This document shows positions 58,494-64,000 of a DNA stretch of 64,000 bases, in pieces (the first letter of the stretch is position 1; the number at the start of each line of letters is the position of its first letter). The translations under genes and the position numbers were made by a program. The stretch comes from Clostridiaceae bacterium (GTDB lineage: Bacteria; Bacillota; Clostridia; Peptostreptococcales; T1SED10-28), in contig PWFQ01000006.1 in NCBI GenBank assembly GCA_003554105.1, positions 126,373 through 190,372 on the forward strand, written 5' to 3'. The notes under the pieces are model-generated. The model was not told the origin of the DNA, searched no databases, and saw nothing but the letters and a program-made list of their open reading frames with translations.

Positions 58494-58520
58494 GGTTGAA
58501 ATCCAAGAAAAAGAGTGGAT

Positions 58521-58570
58521 AAAGCAGAATTGAAAAGGGAGAATTCTCCCTTTTTCGGTTCTGCTTTTTT
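58521..58570 (+). terminator. Strong intrinsic terminator after the HisRS-like gene
   Basis: Outer stem AAAGCAGAA...TTCTGCTTT encloses an inner stem AAAAGGGAG-AATT-CTCCCTTTT; followed by TTT G. It isolates the next transcription unit. Confidence 0.92.
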
Positions 58571-58609
58571 GTGGTATTTGAAAAAGATGAATTTTTTTAA
58601 AAAACACTG

Positions 58610-58638
58610 TTGACAATGTGACAAGCATGTCATATAGT
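58610..58638 (+). promoter_or_regulatory. Promoter of the TetR-hydrolase-ABC operon
   Basis: Consensus TTGACA 58610-58615, 17-nt spacer, TATAGT 58633-58638. Operator 1 fills the spacer and reaches into the -10. Confidence 0.88.
58619..58635 (+). promoter_or_regulatory. Operator 1 (TetR dyad, between -35 and -10)
   Basis: TGACAAGCATGTCATAT: dyad TGACA-N4-TGTCA followed by ATAT. Lies in the promoter spacer, so binding would block RNA polymerase. Confidence 0.8.
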
Positions 58639-58653
58639 AAAAACAGATAGAGG

Positions 58654-58670
58654 CGACGAAGGTGTCATAT
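58654..58670 (+). promoter_or_regulatory. Operator 2
   Basis: CGACGAAGGTGTCATAT: same dyad frame (NGACR-N4-TGTCA) and the same ATAT tail; it shares its last base with operator 3. Begins 35 nt after operator 1. Confidence 0.65.
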
Positions 58671-58686
58671 GACGGCTTCGTCATAT
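58670..58686 (+). promoter_or_regulatory. Operator 3
   Basis: TGACGGCTTCGTCATAT: perfect dyad TGACG-N4-CGTCA plus ATAT. Begins 16 nt after operator 2. The junction of 2 and 3 also forms the palindrome GTCATATGAC (58664-58673). Confidence 0.75.
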
Positions 58687-58700
58687 TTAGACTCTAAGCA

Positions 58701-58717
58701 TGACAAGGCTGTCATAT
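58701..58717 (+). promoter_or_regulatory. Operator 4
   Basis: TGACAAGGCTGTCATAT: perfect dyad TGACA-N4-TGTCA plus ATAT, 31 nt after operator 3 start, within the tetR leader. Confidence 0.78.
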
Positions 58718-58810
58718 CCGTAAAGCAGATGAGAAGGCTGTACCAGAGACCAATAAGAGAAACAGATCGCAGAAGACATAGGAATTTACCAGAAAAGGAG
58801 GAGTAAAATC

Positions 58811-59464
58811 ATGCCTCACTCAACATTTTTCAACATTGATGAGGAAAAACGGCAAAAGATCATCTCTGCTGCAATGAAGGAGTTTTCCAAGCATACCTAC
58901 ACCAATAGCAGCATCGCCAGGATCATTAAAGATGCAGGAATTCCACGGGGGAGCTTTTATCAGTACTTTGAAGGAATTGATGATTTGTATCAATATGTGC
59001 TGACAATTATCGGGGATGAGAAAATGGCCTATCTTGCACCGGTCATGGCCGCCATGGAGAAGGGGGAAACCTTTGTAATTTTAAAAGAGCTGTACCGGGC
59101 AGGAATTCAGTTCGCCAAGGATCATCCCAAGTATGCGGGAATCGGAAATCAGCTCTTTAAAGAAAAAAAGGCCGTACGGGATCAGATAACGGAAGGACTC
59201 ATGGAGCGGAGCATCGCCTTTTATGAAATGATTTTCCAGCAGGGCCAGGAAAAAGGGGAGATCGACCCTAAGGCAGACGTTGCGACCGCAGCCTATATGG
59301 CCCATACCCTGAACATCAACCTGGCGGATATGGTTCTCGAAGGAAAGGAAAATCAGAATTTGATGGATCATGTGGATGAGTATTATGAACGGGTGGAGAA
59401 AATTCTCTATATCTTTGAAGAGGGTCTCAGAATCAAAGAAAAGGAAAACAATCAAAATGGATGA
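58811..59464 (+). CDS. TetR-family repressor
   Basis: 217 residues. N-terminal helix-turn-helix of the family: KRQKIISAAMKEFSKHTYTNSSIARIIKDAGIPRGSFYQYFEGIDDLYQYVL (about 13-64). The ligand-binding helical domain runs to the end. It is the first gene of a unit with a hydrolase and a three-gene ABC exporter, and four matching dyads precede it, so autoregulated repression of an export system is the natural reading. Inducer unknown. AAAGGAGGAG precedes the ATG. Confidence 0.88.
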   Translation: MPHSTFFNIDEEKRQKIISAAMKEFSKHTYTNSSIARIIKDAGIPRGSFYQYFEGIDDLYQYVLTIIGDEKMAYLAPVMAAMEKGETFVILKELYRAGIQFAKDHPKYAGIGNQLFKEKKAVRDQITEGLMERSIAFYEMIFQQGQEKGEIDPKADVATAAYMAHTLNINLADMVLEGKENQNLMDHVDEYYERVEKILYIFEEGLRIKEKENNQNG

Positions 59465-59550
59465 AGATGGATTCCAATGGATCAAAGGAAGTCGAAAAAG
59501 GATGGAAAGAGCAATGATTATTCGGGTGTAAGTGAGAGAGGAGAATAAAT

Positions 59551-60468
59551 ATGAACAGGCATGAGTTATTGGATCGTTTAACCTGTCGGATTGGTGGAAT
59601 GGCTGCGGGAGAGAAGAAGTTTTTCGCAAAATCCATCAGCAAAGAATCTTTAAAGAATGTCATAGAATCCATAGAGATGAAGCTTCCTGAGTTTGTCGGA
59701 GAAGGGGTCTATAAAGTTCAGGGAAAAACAGAGGAAAGTGAAATCCAGGGGGACTTCATGGTGTATCAATGGCTGGGGGATGACTATCCCACCCTGATTT
59801 ATCATCACGGAAACAATGAACAGCCCTTCAATTTCGGGAAAACTGCTAAAAATACCTTTCGTGATATCATCAAAAATCGAAAGGATCAGCTGGGCACAAA
59901 TGTGATTCTTCTCCGGGCCCCCTTTCATGACCAGGGACTAAAGGAATATACTGTGAAAATCACAGAGGGTAGAAATTTTATTGCCATGCTTGCGTTTTCC
60001 GCAGTTCTGACGGATCATCTTGTGAAGGCTCTGAAGGAAAAGACCGGAAAACCCGTTGCAGTGGCAGGATTCAGCCTTGGAGGATGGGTGACCAATCTTC
60101 ATAAAGCCTACTTTGACGAAGCCGACTTGTATATTCCCATGGCGGCGGGAGCGCTTTTGGGGGAGATTTTTCTCACCTCCCGGTATCAGGCACTGGCAGG
60201 TCAACCGGCTCTGGATGATCCGGAGGAGCTGCGAAGGATACTCAATTTTCAGGAGGATTTTTTAGTGAAGCCTCAGGAAAATCTCTATCCCCTTTTAGGG
60301 AAGTATGACCAGATCATTGAATATGATGTGCAGAAGTCATCCTATCCTGAATGCACCATCAATGTGGCGGAAAAGGGACATGTGACCGCTGCAACCGACG
60401 GGGACCTTCTTTATGCTCATCTTCAAAAGAGTCTTGATCAAATGGAGATTCAGAAGGAAGCATCATAG
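59551..60468 (+). CDS. Alpha/beta-hydrolase, function unknown
   Basis: 305 residues, no signal peptide, so cytoplasmic. Nucleophile elbow GFSLGG puts the Ser at 175. GKYDQII puts the acid at D253 and EKGHVTA the His at H277, a complete triad; YHHG at 84-87 fits the oxyanion region. The N-terminal 60 residues precede the core and I cannot place them. Lies 86 nt after tetR and 45 nt before the ABC ATPase. I infer it acts on the compound that the exporter handles or on its own product, but no substrate is known. Confidence 0.75.
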   Translation: MNRHELLDRLTCRIGGMAAGEKKFFAKSISKESLKNVIESIEMKLPEFVGEGVYKVQGKTEESEIQGDFMVYQWLGDDYPTLIYHHGNNEQPFNFGKTAKNTFRDIIKNRKDQLGTNVILLRAPFHDQGLKEYTVKITEGRNFIAMLAFSAVLTDHLVKALKEKTGKPVAVAGFSLGGWVTNLHKAYFDEADLYIPMAAGALLGEIFLTSRYQALAGQPALDDPEELRRILNFQEDFLVKPQENLYPLLGKYDQIIEYDVQKSSYPECTINVAEKGHVTAATDGDLLYAHLQKSLDQMEIQKEAS

Positions 60469-60513
60469 GATGGAAAAAGGATGAAGATCATTGAAAATAA
60501 AGGAGGGAACAGT

Positions 60514-61374
60514 ATGTTTAAAGTGGAAAATCTGCATTTTACCTACCCGAAGAATAAAGAGGAGACCATCAAGGGGATCGACTTTGAAATCCGGGAGGGG
60601 GAAGTATTCGGACTTCTTGGACCCAGCGGTGTGGGGAAAAGCACCACACAGAAAATTCTGATCAAAATCCTTCAGGACTTTGAAGGAAGCATTACCTATA
60701 AGGGGAAAAATCTGAAAGACTATGGCAGGGATTTTTACGAGGAGATCGGAGTGGGTTTTGAAATCCCCGTACATTTCTCTAAGCTCACCGCCATGGAAAA
60801 CCTGCAATTTTTTATGAAGCTCTATAAGAATCATGAAGAACCCGATGAGCTTTTAAAGAAACTTGGTCTCTATGAGGACCGGAATAAGAAAGTCGGTGAA
60901 TTCTCCAAAGGCATGAAGGTTCGGATGAATTTCGTGAAGGCTCTGCTCAACAAGCCGAAGATGCTGTTTCTTGACGAGCCCACCGCAGGACTGGATCCGA
61001 AAAATGCGCGGATTATTAAAAACCTGATCCGGGAGTACAGGGATCAGGGAGGAACCGTGATTCTCACCACCCATCTGATGAATGATGTGGAGGAGCTTTG
61101 TGACCGGGTGGCCTTTATGGCAGACGGAAAGATCGTGGAAATCAACTCACCGAAAAATCTGAAGCTCCAGCATGGCGACCGGAAGGTGGAAGTGGAGTAT
61201 GAAATGGGAGAGAAGCTGGAAAGCCAGATGTTTTCCCTTGACGATCTGAAAGAGGATGAAGAGTTTTTCCGGGTTGTGAAAAATCACCGGATTATTACCA
61301 TGCACTCCAAGGAAACGACCCTGGATGATATTTTTATCGACATTACCGGGGGTGAGAGCAGTGAAGAATCTTAG
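60514..61374 (+). CDS. ABC transporter ATP-binding protein (drug/lipid-export type)
   Basis: 286 residues. Walker A LLGPSGVGKST, signature region (a variant: VGEFSKGMKVRMNFVKALL in place of LSGGQ), Walker B MLFLDEPTAGLDP, H-loop TTHLM. A C-terminal extension (about 205-286) is typical of DrrA/NatA-like exporters. ATG 60514 follows AAAGGAGGG; the ATG at 60481 is upstream of that site. The last codons overlap the first permease start. Confidence 0.9.
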   Translation: MFKVENLHFTYPKNKEETIKGIDFEIREGEVFGLLGPSGVGKSTTQKILIKILQDFEGSITYKGKNLKDYGRDFYEEIGVGFEIPVHFSKLTAMENLQFFMKLYKNHEEPDELLKKLGLYEDRNKKVGEFSKGMKVRMNFVKALLNKPKMLFLDEPTAGLDPKNARIIKNLIREYRDQGGTVILTTHLMNDVEELCDRVAFMADGKIVEINSPKNLKLQHGDRKVEVEYEMGEKLESQMFSLDDLKEDEEFFRVVKNHRIITMHSKETTLDDIFIDITGGESSEES

Positions 61375-62086
61375 GGTATTGTTTATGGGGGAAATGCAGC
61401 GACTGCAGAGGTATCATATTATTGCAGCCAGTCTGGTTGTGGCGGTGATCTGGATCGGGGTATTGCATTTTACCGACGTGGACGATGTGACCAGCATCTT
61501 TCCTCTGCTTCTTTTTCTGGATGCCACATCCATGTCCATCACACTGATTGGTGTCAGTATGTTTTTCGAGAGGGAGGAGCATACCTTGAAGGCCCTGTTC
61601 GTCTCCCCCATCACCAAGGGAGAGTACATGATTTCCAAAATTATCGGGAATATCGTCTCGAATCTTCAGACACTGGTGATTCTTTATCTCTATGCCTGGT
61701 TTTTCAAGGAAATCAACTTGAATATCTTCCTTTTGGTGTTTTATGTGATTGTGATCAGTGTTTTTCACTCCATGATCGGATTTTTGCTGGCCTATCGCTC
61801 AAAGAGCTTTACCGAACTGTTGACGGGAGTGCTGAAGTACATGTTTATCTTTTTAATTCCCGTTGTTCTTGAGCAGGTGGGGGTCATCACGGGAGATTTG
61901 CTCACAAATCTGATGTATGCTCTTCCCACAAAAGCAGCCCTTCTTCTGCTGAATTCCACCACCAACGGAGTGGAAACCTGGGAAGTCTTATACGGAATTG
62001 CATATCTTATCGGACTCTCCCTGCTTCTCAGTGTGGTCATCCGTAAAGGATTTGAAGAGTTCGTTGCAAAGGAGAGTGGTATCTGA
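61361..62086 (+). CDS. ABC-2-type permease, first subunit (fluoroquinolone-export-like)
   Basis: 241 residues, six hydrophobic helices. GEMQRLQRYHIIAASLVVAVIWIGVL at the N terminus and the soluble connector FFEREEHTLKALFVSPITKGEYMISKIIG, a common ABC-2 pattern. GTG 61361 follows GGGGGTGAG and overlaps the ATPase by 14 nt; the ATG at 61325 gives a non-homologous prefix. Resembles permeases annotated as fluoroquinolone exporters in mycobacteria and clostridia; substrate here unknown. Confidence 0.85.
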   Translation: MKNLRVLFMGEMQRLQRYHIIAASLVVAVIWIGVLHFTDVDDVTSIFPLLLFLDATSMSITLIGVSMFFEREEHTLKALFVSPITKGEYMISKIIGNIVSNLQTLVILYLYAWFFKEINLNIFLLVFYVIVISVFHSMIGFLLAYRSKSFTELLTGVLKYMFIFLIPVVLEQVGVITGDLLTNLMYALPTKAALLLLNSTTNGVETWEVLYGIAYLIGLSLLLSVVIRKGFEEFVAKESGI

Positions 62087-62808
62087 TGTTTACAACCTTT
62101 ATCGGAAGTGAATTTAAAAAGTGGACACGGGATTCTCTCACATTGTTTATGGTCGTCTATCCCATTTTTTTCGCTCTGATCGGGAGATATTTACTTCCCT
62201 GGGCCGACGAGAACACAGCATTTTCGCTGGTCCTCTTCGGGGATTTTGCCATGGCGGCACTGGCACTTCTGACTCCAATGATTTTCGGTGCCTTAATGGG
62301 GTTTTCCATTCTGGATGATCGGGATGACGGGATTTTAAATGCCATACGGGTCTCGCCCTTAAGCCTCAGCGGATTTTTAGCTTTCCGTGTGGTCTTAGTC
62401 ACTTTACTTGCCTTTCTGGCTGGATTTGTGGTGATGTCCGTCGCGGATTTCGGACCTCTGACCGTGGGCCAGACTCTGGTGATTGCCGCAGTGAATTCTC
62501 TTAGCGCTCCCATTACCGGATTTTTGATCAATGCCTTTGCCAATAATAAAATCGAAGGATTTGCAGTGATGAAGGGTGCGGGAACGCTTTTGATATTTCC
62601 CGTCATCGGTCTGATTTTTACCGATGCCAGGGAGTTTATCTTCTCTCCGGTACCGGGATTCTGGCCCGCAAAGGCCATCAGTGTCCTCTTTCGGGGAGAG
62701 GGAGCCTTGAACCTTTCCTATGAGATGTATCTTTTGATCGGATTTGCTTATGTGGTTCTCTTAAATCTCGGGGTGTATCGCCTTTTTGTGAAAAGAACCC
62801 GTCTTTAG
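62086..62808 (+). CDS. ABC-2-type permease, second subunit
   Basis: 240 residues, six hydrophobic helices. FGALMGFSILDDRDDGILNAIRVSPLSLSGFLAFRVVL is the ABC-2 coupling-helix region. ATG overlaps the first permease stop by one base (TGATG). The two permeases differ from each other, so a heterodimer with two ATPase copies is likely. Confidence 0.85.
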   Translation: MFTTFIGSEFKKWTRDSLTLFMVVYPIFFALIGRYLLPWADENTAFSLVLFGDFAMAALALLTPMIFGALMGFSILDDRDDGILNAIRVSPLSLSGFLAFRVVLVTLLAFLAGFVVMSVADFGPLTVGQTLVIAAVNSLSAPITGFLINAFANNKIEGFAVMKGAGTLLIFPVIGLIFTDAREFIFSPVPGFWPAKAISVLFRGEGALNLSYEMYLLIGFAYVVLLNLGVYRLFVKRTRL

Positions 62809-62841
62809 TGGGTATAAGGGAAGATGAGGAGGCGATGGAAA

Positions 62842-63858
62842 ATGAAAAACAGGGAAATGATGAATAGGGAAATTGACAAGTATACATCACTGGGTCTGAA
62901 GTCCATTTCATTGGGAGAAATAGAAGGGATGAAGGTGGGGAATGCCCAGGACCTTAAAGGGATCACCGGGTGCACCGTGGCCATTTTTGAAGAAGGAGCG
63001 GTTGCCGGAGTGGATGTGCGGGGCGGCGCTCCCGGAACCAGGGAGACGGATCTTTTGAAATCCGAGAATCTTGTGGACCGGGTGCACGGAATCATCCTGG
63101 CCGGGGGAAGTGCCTTTGGCCTTGATGCCGCATCGGGAGTCATGAAGTATCTTGAGGAGAAAAATATCGGATTTGATGTTGGAGTGGGAAAGGTGCCCAT
63201 TGTCCCGGGCGCGGTGCTCTTTGATCTGATCATGGGGGATCCCGAATGTCGCCCCGATGCAAAGATGGGCTATGAAGCTGCAAAAAATGCGGGGAAGGAC
63301 TTTCAGCAGGGCAGTGTGGGTGCCGGAACCGGGGCCACCGTGGGAAAGATCCTCGGGAAGGAGTTTGCCATGAAGGGAGGCCTCGGAGCCTTTGCTTTTC
63401 AGATCGGGGATTTGAAAGTGGGAGCCCTGGTAGCGGTTAATGCCTTTGGGGATATTGTCAAGGATGGAGAGGTACTGGCCGGGGTCTATGACCGGAAGAA
63501 AAACCATTTCCTTACGACGGAAGGTGCACTCTTACAGGGAGGCCGGGAAAACCCCTTTAACGGAAATACCACCATTGGAATCATTGTCACCAACGGAAGC
63601 TTTTCAAAGCCGGAGATGAACAAAATTGCTTCTATGGCCCAGAACGGCTACGCAAGAGCCATTTCCCCAAGCCATACCATGGTTGACGGAGACACGGTTT
63701 TTGCAGCTGCCACAGGGGTCGTGAAAGGAAAAGTCAACGATGTGAACCTGGCGGGACATCTTGCAGCTCTTGCAATGCAGGAAGCTATCTACCGAGGCAT
63801 TATGGAGGCGGAAACCTTGGATGGAGTTCCCGGTCGAAGTGAAATGAAAGACGAGTAA
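62842..63858 (+). CDS. P1-family peptidase (DmpA/S58, self-processing)
   Basis: 338 residues. Members are Ntn-hydrolase-like aminopeptidases/amidases that cleave themselves. GITGCTVAIFEEGAVAGVDVRGGAPGTRE, GIILAGGSAFGLDAASGVM, VPIVPGAVLFDL and the processing site region NGNTTIGIIVTNG (near 238-250) are conserved. Substrate unknown. ATG 62842 lies about 10 nt after AGGAGGC. Begins 33 nt after the ABC permease, so it may belong to the same transcript. Confidence 0.87.
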   Translation: MKNREMMNREIDKYTSLGLKSISLGEIEGMKVGNAQDLKGITGCTVAIFEEGAVAGVDVRGGAPGTRETDLLKSENLVDRVHGIILAGGSAFGLDAASGVMKYLEEKNIGFDVGVGKVPIVPGAVLFDLIMGDPECRPDAKMGYEAAKNAGKDFQQGSVGAGTGATVGKILGKEFAMKGGLGAFAFQIGDLKVGALVAVNAFGDIVKDGEVLAGVYDRKKNHFLTTEGALLQGGRENPFNGNTTIGIIVTNGSFSKPEMNKIASMAQNGYARAISPSHTMVDGDTVFAAATGVVKGKVNDVNLAGHLAALAMQEAIYRGIMEAETLDGVPGRSEMKDE

Positions 63859-63952
63859 TAAAGTGGGATTATTTTCAATTATTTTGAACTTTTTTCTTCC
63901 ATTGATCGTTTAAAGAGAGAGAAGATGAAATAAATCCTGAGGAGGAATGAAA

Positions 63953-64000
63953 ATGATTGTGACAACCACTGATCAAATACCCAAAAAAGAAATTATTCAG
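63953..64000 (+). CDS. YbjQ/UPF0145-family protein, 3'-truncated
   Basis: Only the first 16 residues are visible: MIVTTTDQIPKKEIIQ, which match the N terminus of the YbjQ (UPF0145) family of about 105 residues. ATG 63953 follows GGAGG at 7 nt; the ATG at 63947 is too close. The 94-nt gap before it is AT-rich, with no terminator I can identify. Confidence 0.6.
   Translation, partial: MIVTTTDQIPKKEIIQ

Overview
The window is chromosomal core DNA of a low- to mid-GC, Gram-positive anaerobe of the class Clostridia. PolC-type polymerase III, CodY, RNase Y plus RNase J, a rimP-nusA-ylxR-ylxQ-infB cluster and an ireB-ruvX-yrzB cluster all point to Bacillota. A lysine-aminomutase-like enzyme with glutamate-2,3-aminomutase residues, a split LysO exporter and ferredoxin-linked enzymes suggest an anaerobic clostridium, perhaps halophilic or alkaliphilic (Alkaliphilus/Natronincola/Tindallia-like). 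That genus-level guess is weak. About 60 genes are packed tightly, and all but one (yifB, minus strand) run on the plus strand.

Layout. 1-1.7 kb: rbgA (5' cut) and an rnhB-yraN fusion. 1.8-3.4 kb: yifB on the opposite strand. 3.5-5.1 kb: a free-standing aminomutase gene with its own promoter, a leader of about 200 nt and a terminator. 5.2-9.4 kb: dprA, topA, codY. 9.4-21.5 kb: translation and isoprenoid/lipid/envelope genes (rpsB, tsf, pyrH, frr, uppS, cdsA, dxr, rseP, ispG) ending in polC. 21.5-32 kb: the nusA-infB operon with rbfA, nrnA, truB, ribF, then rpsO and pnp. 32-39.7 kb: ftsK, rimO, pgsA, LexA-box recA, rny. 39.8-43.4 kb: iscR-iscS-iscU and an AI-2E-type permease. 43.4-49.6 kb: alaS, a small DMT-type membrane protein, ireB, a ferredoxin-fused aldo/keto reductase, ruvX, yrzB, sfsA. 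49.6-52.8 kb: fur, rnj, split lysO. 52.8-55.5 kb: trmR-trhP-udk, a wobble-uridine modification set. 55.6-58.5 kb: a DarB-like CBS protein, threonine aldolase and a divergent HisRS-like protein.

The most accessory-looking part is 58.6-62.8 kb. A TetR regulator, an alpha/beta hydrolase and a three-gene ABC exporter follow one consensus promoter that carries four copies of a 17-bp dyad operator. A P1-family peptidase and the start of a YbjQ-like gene close the window.

Most genes are standard housekeeping. The observations I consider most worth following are the glutamate-2,3-aminomutase signature, the four-operator TetR/hydrolase/ABC module, the RNase HII-YraN fusion, the HisRS-like paralogue, a possible ATT start for rny, and short tandem duplications at the pnp and trmR starts. 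I saw no CRISPR array, rRNA, tRNA, transposase or phage gene.
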